Shown in pieces: positions 17,475-27,897 of a DNA stretch of 64,000 nt. Numbering within the stretch: position 1 is the stretch's first letter; every line of letters starts with the position of its first letter. A program made the position numbers and the translations under genes. The stretch comes from CAWFLT01 sp963816795 (GTDB lineage: Bacteria > Acidobacteriota > Vicinamibacteria > Vicinamibacterales > SCN-69-37): the NCBI GenBank assembly GCA_963816795.1, contig CAWFLT010000001.1, positions 1-64,000 on the forward strand. Direction: 5' to 3'. The notes below the pieces were generated by a model. The model did no database searches. It was not told the DNA's origin and saw nothing but the letters and a program-made list of their open reading frames with translations.

Positions 17475-18737
17475 CTCGGCGAGCGCGGCGCGAAACACAA
17501 TCGGCCCGATGAGCTCGTGCATCGCGACGATCGCGACCATCAAGCGTCTGCAGCCGGCCGCCCCACTCGGGATACTCGGCGGCCACCACCACCGCCAGGC
17601 CGAGGGTGATGCCCGACGTCGGACAGCAGCGCGCGCCAGACCAGGCGCGATTCCGGCGACGTCGAGCCCGGCCCGCGCCGCGCCGGCGCGGCGCCCCGGC
17701 GCGCAAGAGCACCGCGCGCAGGCCCGCGATGACGATCGCGGTGACGCCAATCGTCGCCAGCGCCTCGACGTGCATCGACGCGCCGACGGCGGCAAAGAAG
17801 AGGACGAAGACGGGCATCGCGCCGCGCTGGACTTCGTCGCGGAGGACGTCGCCAGCCTCGCGCAACACATTGCGGACGATCAGGCCGGCCGCGACGCCGG
17901 CCAGCAGCGGCTCGAAGTGCAGGCGGGCCCCGAGGCCGGCGACAATCGCGCACAACGCGAGCAGCACGACGGTGATCTCACGGCCGACGTACCGGACGTA
18001 CAGCGCGAACAGCGATCCGAGGATCGCGCCAAAGGACAGCGAGCCGAGCAGCGTCCAGGCCGTGGCGGCCGCGAGCGTCCACCCGTCGACCAGCACCGGG
18101 TTGAAGACGCGGCGCGCGCCGTCGAGGCTGATCGCGAAGACGAGGATGACGAGCAGTTCGATGAGGACGACGATCGTCGCCGCCATCGTCGAGAGCGGAC
18201 CGCGGGCGCGGCTCTCGGCGATCACCGCCACCGTGACGGTTGGCGACACGCCCATCAGCACCGTCGCCGTCAGCGCCGACCGCGGCGGCGCGTTCCCACG
18301 CCGGCCAGCTCCGGCCCGATCGGCAGCCAGGGCCAGGCGGCGAACAGCACGATCGCGAGGCCCGTCCACGCGATCGCCATCGTGACGACGCTGATCGACG
18401 CCATCGCGGCGAGCGACGGCCGGACGTGCCGGATCTGCAGTTGGAGCCCGGCAATGAACGCGATGACCGCGATCGCGAAGCCGCTGGCGGCGCTGAGGTC
18501 GCGCGCCATCGGCTCGGTGATGATGTTGGCGACGAGCGGGCCGCAGAGCAGGCCGAACGCGAGATACCCGGTGACGCGCGGCAGGCGCAAGAACTCGAAG
18601 AGCCAGCCGACGATCGACGCGGCGATGAGCGCGACGCCCAGCGCGAGCGCCGCCGACCCGGCGGGTTCGCTTCCCAGCCGGGCGACGAGCAGCCACGCGA
18701 GCGCCATCGTGATCGCCAGCGCGGCGACCCGTCTCAC
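17475..18737 (-). pseudogene. Cation:proton antiporter (CPA family), multiple frameshifts
   Basis: Multi-helix Na+/H+ or K+/H+ exchanger. Recognisable blocks are FLRLPRVTGYLAFGLLCGP with FIAGLQLQIRHV (first helices), SALTATVLMGVSPTVTVAVIAESRARG, LLALCAIVAGLGARLHFEPLLAG, FFAAVGASMHVEAL, SGITLGLAVVVAAEYPEW and AMHELIGPIVFRAAL. They occur in correct order, but about six one-base shifts, all in the same direction, separate them. A GTG at 18737 overlaps a TGA of another frame in a coupled-start arrangement. Subfamily and ion cannot be decided. It precedes otsA, and its last block runs in frame into OtsA. Confidence 0.72.
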
Positions 18738-19950
18738 GCGGCGCTCCTCCGCCGCCAGTGCGGGCACGACCGCAAGCGCGAAGAGCTCGAACGCCGCCGT
18801 GCCGACCGCCACGGTCGACACCAGCGTCTCTCCGGCACTCGGCCGGCAGCATCTGACGAAAGTTGAGCGCAAACGCCACGGCGAGGACGCCAGGCGGCAT
18901 CAGGAATGCGGCGAGATCGGCGGCGCGCACCTCGAGGAATCCCGCCGACACCCACGCGCCGGCGACTTTGCCCGCCAGCCGGAACAGCAGGTACGGCGCG
19001 AGCAGCCACACGCGACACCGCGCTCGGCACCCACAGCGCGCCGGCGGTGACGAGCAGGAGCACGACGAGCGGATGCTGCACTTTCCGGAGATCGTCGTGG
19101 ACGATGCGATCGGCGCGGCCGGGCGCGACCGTCCAGAACACGCCGGCGACGAGACCCACCGCCAGCGGCGACACCCGCAGGTACGACCGCGGCGCCGCCG
19201 GCCAGCGACAGCGCGCCGAGCACGTACACCGCGCGCTCGGCGCCCGACTCGGCCCGCTCGAACAGCAGCCAGCCGATCGAGACCGACCGCGACGCCAATC
19301 GCGATCGGCGCGAGCGCCAGGGTCCACGCTCCACGCGAGCGACGTCGGCCGGGCAGCGACGGCAAACGCGACCGTCGCGATCACGATCGGCAGGACGTCG
19401 TCCAGATCGGCGACGCGCGTCGCGACGCCGGCGACCGGCTCCGAATCCGGATCGGCCGACGTCGCCGACGACGCCGACGCGCACAGGCCGAGCGCCAGCG
19501 CAAACGCGGCGATCGGCGCGCCGATCGGCACGCCGGTCGCCGTCACGAAATACATCGTCGCGCCGGTCACCGCGACGATCGTGACGGCGCTCTCGAGGCT
19601 CGCCGCGACGAACAGCCGGCGCGCGGTGTCGATCTCGCGGCCGAGCGCCGACGCCGACCAGCACACCGAGCACGGCGAGCGCGATCGTCACGGCGACGTC
19701 GAGCCGCGCCAGCACGCTCGGCGAGAGCAGGCCGAGACCGCGGGGACCGAGGAGCGCACCGAGCGGCAGGAAGATCGCGGCCGGCGTCAGCGACGGCGCG
19801 AGCCCGAGCGCGGATCGCGTCCGCAGCAGCGACAGCAGCCAGGCCAGCGGCGACGGCAGGGCCGGCGCGGGCGGCACGCCCAGGCGGCGATCGAGCGGGT
19901 CCGGTCCGCCGAGCTCGCGCCGGCGGATGTCCCGCGGCCGCCGGAGTCAT
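18738..19950 (-). pseudogene. Second cation:proton antiporter-like membrane protein, multiple frameshifts
   Basis: Hydrophobic blocks in order are ALGLAPSLTPAAIFLPLGALLGPRGLG, LDVAVTIALAVLGVLVGVG, SLESAVTIVAVTGATMYFV, a DDVLPIVIATVAFAV block, IGWLLFERAESGAERAVYVLGALSL, VQHPLVVLLLVTAGALW, LLAPYLLFRLAGKVAGAWV and a C-terminal FELFALAVVPALA helix. The layout resembles a Na+/H+ exchanger half with the HPL..AGA signature. About seven same-direction one-base shifts separate the blocks. The ATG at 19950 overlaps the stop of the upstream HtrA-like gene (ATGA), implying coupled translation. Confidence 0.6.
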
Positions 19951-20756
19951 GGACGGCTGCCTTTGCCGCCGCTCGTCAACGTGAGCACCGTCGCGTCGAT
20001 CGCGGCGGCCGGAATCAGCAGCCGGACGCCGTCTGGAGCGCGCGGTCGCCAGGCCGATGAACCGGCCATCCAACGCGAAGACCAGCGCGCCGATCGGCAC
20101 GGCCGGCGGTGCCACCCGAGGACGCGAACCGGCGTCGGCCACTGGCGCGTCGTGCGGTCGAGTCGGCCCGCCCGACGAACACCGGCGAGGCGGTCATCCC
20201 ACCCGCCGCCGCTTCGACGACCGCGACATAGCTGAACCCCGCGAACTCGGCGATCGCGTCGGCCGTGCCGCTCGCCGTCTCGAACACCGACGTCGCGCGA
20301 ACGACGGCGATGGCTCCGGTCGGCGTCGACCGCCGACGACTTCGACCGGCCGCGACGAGCCCCTGGCCGCCGGTGACCTGATAGCCGGCAGGCACATGGC
20401 CGACCGCCAGATCCCGCACCGACGCGAATGGCCGGCCACGAGTCGCGGCGGCAGCACCGGTGACCGGCTCGGCGCCGACCTTCTTGCCCGCGCGACGGCT
20501 TCGCATCCGGCGGAATCGGCGTCGCGACCAACACGACCACCGACGGCGACAGCCGCTGCACCAGATTCGCGATCGTCGCCGCCATGTCCTCGTAGGTGGA
20601 ACGGGCGACGATCCGTTCGAGCGGCCCGGTCGGGGTCGGCGGCGGCCATCGGACGCGGAAACGAAACTTCGCGAGCACCAGCAGGACGGCCAGCGACACG
20701 ACGATGACAAGCGCCAGCAGGCGCCCATCCCGTCCGGTGCGTTCGGATCCGTTCAT
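19947..20756 (-). pseudogene. Membrane-anchored HtrA/trypsin-like protein, multiple frameshifts
   Basis: The start at 20756 gives MNGSERTGRDGRLLALVIVV, a short cytosolic segment and one membrane anchor. Later blocks in successive frames are YEDMAATIANLVQRLSPSVVVLVATP, RPFASVRDLAVGHVPAGYQV, AIAVVRATSVFETASGT, FSYVAVVEAAAGGMTASPVFVG, AVPIGALVFALDGRFIGLAT and GVRLLIPAAAIDATVLTL. The SPSVV opening and the PIGALVFALDGRFIGLA strand pattern recall HtrA-like protease folds, but no GNSGG box or catalytic triad is seen, so an inactive homologue is possible. About six same-direction one-base shifts separate the blocks. It overlaps the next gene by ATGA. Confidence 0.55.
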
Positions 20757-20948
20757 TCGCTGCCTCGTTCACGGACTGTTACTGAAACGCTCGCGGAGCC
20801 CCGCCCCCGCTCGCCGGTCGCTCAGCGCCGCTCCTGGCGTCGCGGGCTTCGCGGTGGCCAGTGCCGGAGCCATGCGCTCACTCGGCCGCTGGCCGGACTC
20901 GAGCGCGGTGGCCTCGTGCCTTGCCGGAGCCGCCTTGCGATGCCAGTT

Positions 20949-22122
20949 CTAGGCCGGCGCCATGGCCCGTAAGTGTCCGACCACCGCCGCGAATTTCTCG
21001 ATCGCGTAGTCGATCTCGGCGTCGGTCGTGAATCGGCCGAGGCCGAAGCGAATCGACGCCGACGGCACCGGCCGGGCCCAGAATGGCGCGCAGCACATGG
21101 GAGGGAGCCTCGGAGGCCGAGCCGCACGCCGAACCGGACGACACCGCGATGTCGCCGATCCCGATCAACAACGACGCGCCGTCCACGCCGCCGAACGTCA
21201 CGTGCAGGTTGTTCGGCAGCCGATGCACCAGCGATCCATTCACGACGATGCCCGGCAACGCTCGACCGGAGTCCGTCGAGCAGCCGATCGCGCAGGCGCG
21301 TCATGCTTCACCGTTTCTTCCGCCATCTCGTCGCGGCAGATCGCGCAGGCGCGGCCGAGGCCGACGATGCCCGGCACGTTGAGCGTGCCCGATCGCAGGC
21401 CGCGCTCCTGGCCGCCGCCGTGAATCAGCGGCGTCAGCGCCGTGCGCTTGCGCACGAAGAGCGCACCGCAGCCCTTCGGCCCGTACATCTTGTGGCCGGT
21501 GAGCGCCAGCAGATCGATCCGCATCGCGTCGACGTCAATCGGCACTTTGCCCGCGCCCTGGGCGGCATCGACGTGAAAGAGCGCACCGGCATTGCGCACG
21601 ATGGCGCCGATCTCGGCGAGCGGTTGGACGACGCCGATTTCGTTGTTGGCCGCCATGATGCTGACGAGCGCGGTCTGTGGCGTCACGGCCGCGCGCGAGC
21701 GTGTCCAGATCGATCAGCCCGTCCGGCTGCACCGGCAGTTCCGTCACGGACCAGCCGGCCGCGCCGAGCCGGGCGGCGCTTTCGAGCACCGACTTGTGCT
21801 CGATCGCCGACACGACGAGGTGCCGCCTTCCGGCCGGGGCCACATCGGCAGCCCCGGCAATCGCCAGGTTGTTGGACTCAGTGGCGCCGCTCGTGAAGGT
21901 GATCTCGCGTGCGGAGGCGCCGATGAGCGTGGCGACTTCGCGGCGCGCCTGCTCCACCGCTTCCTGCGCGCGCCATCCGAACTGATGCACCGACGACGCC
22001 GGGTTGCCGAAGACCTCGGTGAAGTACGGCAGCATCGCGTCGAGCACGCGGGGGTCGACCGGCGTGGTCGCGTGATGGTCGAGGTAGACAGGCGGCATCT
22101 CACTCGATTCTAATTTACTCAT
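20949..22122 (-). pseudogene. iscS: Cysteine desulfurase IscS/NifS type, about four frameshifts
   Basis: PLP enzyme that mobilises sulfur from cysteine. Blocks in order are PPVYLDHHATTPVDPRVLDAM, TFTSGATESNNLAIAG, SAIEHKSVLE, then after a shift TALVSIMAANNEIGVVQ, the PLP lysine in TGHKMYGPKGCGALF, LRDRLLDGLRSS, NNLHVTFGGVDG, the active-site Cys in SSGSACGSASEAPSHVL, and a tail ending RAMAPA. The span of 1174 bases equals 390 codons plus four, fitting four +1 shifts. An intact second desulfurase (SufS) lies at 29-31 kb, so loss could be tolerated. The start overlaps the divergent BNR gene by two bases; ATG 22098 is an alternative. Confidence 0.82.
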
Positions 22123-24477
22123 GCGCTATCTGACACTCGCCCTCGTGCTGGGCGTCTCCCTGGCGGTTCCGGTCGCCCAAGGCCCGGTTCGGGCTGACGG
22201 CGAGTTCCTCCGCCTCGCGTACGACACCTACACGTCGATGCGACAGGCGTCGCCGTATCGCGCAATGACGTGGTCGTATCTCGGCCCGACCAACATCAGC
22301 GGGCGGGCGACCGATGTCGCCGTCGCCGATCGCGCCGGACAGCGTCGCATCTACGCCGCCTACGCGACGAGCGGCGTCTGGAAGACCGACGACGACGGCA
22401 AGACGTGGCAGGCGATCTTCGAGCACATGCCATCGACCAGCATCGGCGACATCGCCGTGGCGCCCTCCAATCCCGACATCGTCTGGGTCGGCACCGGCGA
22501 AGCGAACATCTTCCGCGCCTCGATGGCGGGCGTCGGTATCTACAAGTCCACCGACGCGGGCAAGACGTGGACGCACATGGGCCTCACCGACACCCAGACC
22601 ATCGGCCGCATCATCGTCCACCCGACCGATCCGAACACAGTGTACGTCGCGGCGTCCGGCCACGAATGGACCGACAACGAAATGCGCGGCGTGTTCAAGA
22701 CGACCAACGGCGGCAAGTCGTGGGACAAGATCTATTACAAGAGCGCCCGCACCGGCGCGAGCGACCTGGTGATCGATCCGCGCGATCCGAATGTCCTCTA
22801 CGCCAGCCTCTGGCAGCGCATCCGCCGCAAATGGAGCGACCCGCGCGTCGAGCCGGGCTACAACGAGGGCGGAGTGATCAAGACGACCGATGGCGGCAAG
22901 ACCTGGGCGGACGCGAGTCAGGGCCTGCCGCAGCCCGAGCATCGTGGCCGCATTGGCATCGACCTCGCGCGCTCGAAGCCCGACACGTTGTACGCCATGG
23001 TCGACAACTACGAAATCGGACGCATGGCGCGGCCCAACGAGAACGACGCCTACGGCCGGCCGATGCCGCAGGGCCAGGGATTCATCAAGGGCGCCGATGT
23101 CTATCGCAGCGATGACGGCGGCAAGAGCTGGCGGCAGACGAGCCGGTTTGACGAAGCGACCACCAATCGGCTGAACAACAATTCCGGCACCTACGGCTGG
23201 GTGTTCGGACAGATTCGCGTGGACCCGACGACCGAGGACACCATCTGGATCATGGGCGTCCCGCTCAGCAAGTCGACCGACGGCGGCAAGACCTTCACGA
23301 CCGTCGGCGGCATGCACAGCGATCATCACGGACTGTGGATCGACCCGGCGAACACCAACATCATCTACAACGCCAACGACGGCGGCTTCTACCAGACGGC
23401 CGACGGCGGCAAGACCTGGCGCTTCGCCGTGAGCGCCGCCGGCGCCCAGTTCTACAACATCGAGCTCGACACGAGCACGCCGTTCTGGGCGTACGGATCC
23501 ATCCAGGATCACGGCAGCTATCGTGGGCAGGTCGATCTCGGGCGCGGCCGCGACGCGGTGTCGCCGGTGGCGTTCGCAGGGGCACCCGGCGGCGAGGGCT
23601 CCCATCACGCGGTCGACCCGAGCAATCCGAACATCGTTTACTCGCACGGCTTCTACGGCTCGTTCAGCCGGACCGATCTCACGCCGCCACCGGCCGACGC
23701 GCCGCCGCCGCCGCCGGCCGCGGCCGTGGACGCGGGGGCGCGGCGACTCCCATCCGGCCGACCGATCCGGACGCCGAGCTTCGCGCCCAGTGGATGGCGC
23801 CGTTCATCATCTCTCCGCACGACAACAGCATCGTCTATGCGGGCTATCAGTTCGTGTTTCGCTCGCGCACGCGCGGGGACTCGTGGGAGAAGATCAGCCC
23901 GGACCTGACCGACAACAACCGCGCGCAGATGGGCGAGAACCCGACGGCCATCCCCTACCAGTCGATCGTCGCGATCGCCGAATCGCCGAGGAAGAAAGAC
24001 CTGCTCTACATCGGCACCGATGATGGGCGGCTGCATTCGACGCTCGATGGCGGCAAGGAGTGGACGGACCTCACGACGCGGCTGCCGGTGCGGCGCTGGA
24101 TTTCGCGACTCGTGCCGTCGATGCACGCCGAAACGACCGTCTACGTGACCCAGCGCGGCCGCGAGGACGACGACTTCGCCGCCTACGTCTACAAGTCGAC
24201 CGACAACGGCCGGACGTTCCGATCGATCACGAACAACATCCCGGCCGGACCCGTGAACGTGATTCGAGAGGATCCACGCAACGCCAACGTGCTCTACGTC
24301 GGCACTGACTTCGGCGTCTACGTCTCGACCAATGGCGGGGACACGTGGGCGGTGCTGGGCGGCAATCTGCCCTCGGTGCAAGTGTCGGATCTCGGCTTCC
24401 AGCGGCGCGACAACATGCTGGTGATCTCAACCTACGGGCGCGGCGTCTGGGTGATGGATGCCGAGCGAGTGAAGTAG
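22121..24477 (+). CDS. Secreted BNR/Asp-box beta-propeller protein, one frameshift
   Basis: Exported protein of about 785 residues with a signal peptide (residues 1-20) and at least ten Asp-box turns, such as KTDDDGKTW, KSTDAGKTW, KTTNGGKSW, RSDDGGKSW and VSTNGGDTW, typical of sortilin/VPS10-like or sialidase-like propellers. Its target is unknown; such proteins are abundant in acidobacteria and are often labelled glycosyl hydrolase without proof. After a Pro/Ala-rich linker (ADAPPPPPAAAVDAG) the frame shifts at a GCGGGGGCG run near 23737 and continues as RPTDPDAELRAQWMAPFIISP to 24477. Unlike the shifts upstream, this one looks like a missing base. Confidence 0.85.
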
Positions 24478-24481
24478 CGCC

Positions 24482-27400
24482 GTGGCGGCGGCTGACGATC
24501 CTCTCTGGTACAAGGACGCGGTTGTCTACCAGGTGCACGTCCGCGGGTTCTTCGACAGCAATGACGACGGCGCGGGCGACTTCCCAGGCCTGACGCGCCA
24601 GCTGGACTACATTCAGTCGCTCGGCGTCAACACGCTGTGGGTGCAGCCGTTCTACCCGTCGCCGTTGCGCGACGACGGCTACGACATCGCGCACTACGAA
24701 GGCGTGCACAAAAGTTACGGCACGCTGAAGGACTTCAGGACGTTCCTCGACGCGGCGCACGCACGCGACCTCCGGGTGATCACCGAGCTCGTCATCAATC
24801 ACACGTCGGACCAGCACCCGTGGTTCCAGGCGGCGCGCCGGGCCAAGCGGGGGACGAGCAAGCGCAATTTCTACGTCTGGAGCGACTCGGACCAGAAGTA
24901 CGCCGGCGTGCGCATCATCTTCAGCGACACCGAGCGGTCGAACTGGGCGTGGGACCCGGTGGCGAATCAGTATTACTGGCACCGCTTCTTCTCGCATCAG
25001 CCGGATCTCAATTTCGACAACCCGTCGGTACAGAAAGCCGTCGCGCGGGTGATGCGCTTCTGGCTGGACCTGGGCGTCGACGGGATGCGGTTGGACGCCG
25101 TGCCGTACCTGATCGAGCGCGAGGGGACGTCGTGCGCGAACCTGCCCGAAACCCATGACGTGCTGCGCGGCCTGCGGCGCGAGCTCGACGCCAGGTATTC
25201 CAACCGCATGCTGCTGGCGGAGGCGAACCTCTGGCCGTCGGATGTGGCCGCGTACTTCGGGGAGGACGACGAATGCCATATGGCGTTTCACTTCCCCCTG
25301 ATGCCGCGCCTCTTCATGGCGATGCGCCAGGAAGATCGGCATCCCATCAGCGAGATTCTGTATCAGACGCCGGACATCCCGCCGTCGTCTCAGTGGGCGA
25401 TTTTCCTGCGCAACCATGACGAGCTCACGCTCGAGATGGTGACCGACGAAGAACGCGATTACATGTATCAGACGTACGCGGCCGACCCGCAGATGCGGGT
25501 GAACGCCGGAATCCGGCGGCGGCTGGCGCCGCTGATGGAGAACAGCCGGCGCCGGATCGAGCTGATGCACGGACTCCTGCTGTCGCTGCCGGGCACGCCT
25601 GTCATCTACTACGGCGACGAAATCGGGATGGGCGACAACGTCTATCTGGGCGACCGCAACGGCGTGCGGACGCCGATGCAGTGGACGGCGGATCGGAACG
25701 GCGGCTTCTCGCGCGCGGATCCGGCGCGGCTCTACGCGCCGCCGATCATGGATCCGGTCTACGGCTACCAGTCGGTCAACGTCGAGGCGCAGGAGCGATC
25801 GCCGTTCTCGCTGCTCAACTGGTTTCGCCGCATCATCGGGCTCCGGCAGCAGCATCGGACGTTCGGCCGCGGCGGCATCGAGCTGCTGCGGCCAGACAAC
25901 CGCCACATCTTCGCGTTCATTCGCCGGCTCGAGACGGACGATCCGATTCTCGTCGTCGCCAACCTCGCCCGCGCGATGCAGCCGGTGACGCTGGACCTGA
26001 CGAAGTACGCGGGGCTCGTGCCGGTGGAGATGTCGGGCGGCATCGAGCTGCCCCGCATTTCGGAGAGCCCGTACTTTCTCACGATGGGACCGTACGCGTT
26101 CTACTGGCTCGTCCTGAAGCGCCAACCGGCGGCGCCGCTCACCGTGCGGCCGCTCGGCGCCGGCGCCGAGGGCGAGCTCCAGTTACCGCTCCTGCTGGGG
26201 CCGGACTGGTCACGCATGCTCGCCGGTGCGACGCGTCAGCTCATCGAGCGGGACTATCTCGGGCCGTACTTGAAACGGCAATCCTGGTTTCTCAGAAGCG
26301 GCGACGTGCACAAGGCCAGATTCGTCGACTGGGGCGTGCTGAGTGACGGCGACGAGCCCCGCTTCCTGACCATCGTCGAAGTCAGTTACGCCAGCGGCGA
26401 CGTCGAGCGCTATGTGGCGCCCCTGGCGATCGCGGCGGGCGAGGCCGCCGAAGCGATCGTTCGCGACCGGCCGGAGGCGGTGGTGGCGAGAGTTGCCGGC
26501 GCGCGGCGCGGCGTGCTGCACGGCGCGCTCGACTCGGTCATGACGATGTCGATCTTCCGCGCCATCGAAACGGGCGCTCCGCTGGCGCTGCGTCTCGGAC
26601 AGCTGCGTCCGACTCAGGCACCGGCGTTCACGGCGATTCGCCGCGACGCTGCCGACGCGGATCTTGCGCCGGCGATGCCGGCCATCGATCGCGCGAACAC
26701 CAGCACGCGGCTCGGCGAACGATTCTGGCTGAAGATGTTCCGCCGCGTGCAGGCAGGAACTCATCCCGAGGTCGAGCTCGACCACTTCCTCAGCGAAGAG
26801 GCGCAGTACACGCGCGTGCCGCGCCTCGCGGGATTCCTGGAGTACGAACCGGCACGGACGCTGTTGTCGGACGCAACGCCCGCCGGGGAGGCGACGAGCA
26901 CGGTCGCGGTCCTGAGCGGGTTCATGCCCCACCAGATGGACGCCTGGCGGCAGGCGCTCGGAGAACTGCAGCGCTACCTCGAGGCGGCAACCGCCTGGGG
27001 GCCAGCCGAGGCGGTGCTGCCGGAGGACTTCGATCTCTGGTCCACCGTGCCCCCCGATCGCGCGCGCGCGACGATTGGGCCCTACCTCGAATCGGCGGCA
27101 GCGATCGGGCGGCGGACGGCCGAGATGCACGTCCTGCTCGACAGTGCCGCCGCACGCGACCGCTTTGGCGTCGCGACGCTGGACGAAGCCGAGCGTGAAC
27201 GGCTCACCGTTAACGTCCTCACGCAGGCGCGTGAGGCGATCGCCAGCCTCGGTCCTGTCGCCGCGGATGACCGCGCACCCGCCAGTGCCCTGGCCCAACG
27301 GCTCCTGGCGTCAGAGGACGCGCTGACGGCACGCATCCAGCGGCTCGCGGCGGCCGTCCCTCTCGGCGTGCAGCTCACCCGCATCCATGGCGCCTACCAT

Positions 27401-27811
27401 CTCGAGCAGTTGCTCCTCAGTGAAGCCGACTACCTCATCGTCGATTTCGAAGGCGACTCCGACCGGCCGTTCGGCGAGCGCCGCCGGCTGACGAGTCCGC
27501 TGGCCGACGTCGCTGGAATGATCCGCTCGTTCCACTATGCGGCTGGGGTGGGCCTGATGACACGAAGCGCGACGGTGCAACAGGATCGCGACCGGCTCGC
27601 CGCGTGGGCGCGCTGGTGGCAGACGTGGGTGAGCGCCAGTTTCCTGCAGGCGTACGCCGCCGGCACAGCGCGCGCGGCGTTCATGCCGTCCACGGCGCCT
27701 GGCGCCAGCGCGCTTCTCGATCTGCTGCTGCTGGAACACACGCTGTCCGAGACGCGCGATGAAGCGGCGCACCGGCCGGACTATCTGTGGATACCGCTGG
27801 AAGGACTCTAG
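24482..27811 (+). CDS. treS: Trehalose synthase-maltokinase fusion
   Basis: Bifunctional 1109-residue protein. Residues 1-545 are a GH13 trehalose synthase that interconverts trehalose and maltose, with catalytic Asp205 (DGMRLDAVP), Glu247 (LLAEANLWP) and Asp313 (RNHDELTLE). Residues about 560-1109 are a maltokinase-like (Pep2) domain that would form maltose-1-phosphate for GlgE. In that domain the Brenner motif expected as HGDYHL reads HGAYHL (Ala971), so the usual catalytic Asp is missing, while the DFEGD segment is kept. The GTG start at 24482 lies four bases after the BNR gene stop. glgE and glgB are not in the window. Confidence 0.93.
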   Translation: MAAADDPLWYKDAVVYQVHVRGFFDSNDDGAGDFPGLTRQLDYIQSLGVNTLWVQPFYPSPLRDDGYDIAHYEGVHKSYGTLKDFRTFLDAAHARDLRVITELVINHTSDQHPWFQAARRAKRGTSKRNFYVWSDSDQKYAGVRIIFSDTERSNWAWDPVANQYYWHRFFSHQPDLNFDNPSVQKAVARVMRFWLDLGVDGMRLDAVPYLIEREGTSCANLPETHDVLRGLRRELDARYSNRMLLAEANLWPSDVAAYFGEDDECHMAFHFPLMPRLFMAMRQEDRHPISEILYQTPDIPPSSQWAIFLRNHDELTLEMVTDEERDYMYQTYAADPQMRVNAGIRRRLAPLMENSRRRIELMHGLLLSLPGTPVIYYGDEIGMGDNVYLGDRNGVRTPMQWTADRNGGFSRADPARLYAPPIMDPVYGYQSVNVEAQERSPFSLLNWFRRIIGLRQQHRTFGRGGIELLRPDNRHIFAFIRRLETDDPILVVANLARAMQPVTLDLTKYAGLVPVEMSGGIELPRISESPYFLTMGPYAFYWLVLKRQPAAPLTVRPLGAGAEGELQLPLLLGPDWSRMLAGATRQLIERDYLGPYLKRQSWFLRSGDVHKARFVDWGVLSDGDEPRFLTIVEVSYASGDVERYVAPLAIAAGEAAEAIVRDRPEAVVARVAGARRGVLHGALDSVMTMSIFRAIETGAPLALRLGQLRPTQAPAFTAIRRDAADADLAPAMPAIDRANTSTRLGERFWLKMFRRVQAGTHPEVELDHFLSEEAQYTRVPRLAGFLEYEPARTLLSDATPAGEATSTVAVLSGFMPHQMDAWRQALGELQRYLEAATAWGPAEAVLPEDFDLWSTVPPDRARATIGPYLESAAAIGRRTAEMHVLLDSAAARDRFGVATLDEAERERLTVNVLTQAREAIASLGPVAADDRAPASALAQRLLASEDALTARIQRLAAAVPLGVQLTRIHGAYHLEQLLLSEADYLIVDFEGDSDRPFGERRRLTSPLADVAGMIRSFHYAAGVGLMTRSATVQQDRDRLAAWARWWQTWVSASFLQAYAAGTARAAFMPSTAPGASALLDLLLLEHTLSETRDEAAHRPDYLWIPLEGL

Positions 27812-27890
27812 GGTTCCGGGGTTCCGCGGGTTCCGAGGTTCCGGGGTTCGCTCTGGGTGACGTAGCGCGGCTCGAACTTCGAGCCGCGAA
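27812..27890. repeat. TTCCGGG heptamer repeat and GCGGCTCGAA hairpin
   Basis: Directly after the treS stop lie about five near-perfect units of GGTTCCGGG/GGTTCCGCG over about 40 bases, followed by GTAGC and a hairpin GCGGCTCGAA/TTCGAGCCGC at about 27869-27889. Related heptamers occur near 48.60 and 49.53 kb, and the GTAGCGCGG hairpin near 47.43 and 58.28 kb. It lies between convergent treS and sufU. Confidence 0.8.
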
Positions 27891-27897
27891 CGACGGC

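Noticed and set aside
13563..22122. Programmed frameshifting
   Set aside because: There are about 28 sites in eight unrelated genes with no shared slippery sequence or downstream structure, far more than any known case.
24227..26125. 632-residue minus-strand ORF opposite treS
   Set aside because: Arg/His-rich shadow of a conserved plus-strand enzyme; no family features.
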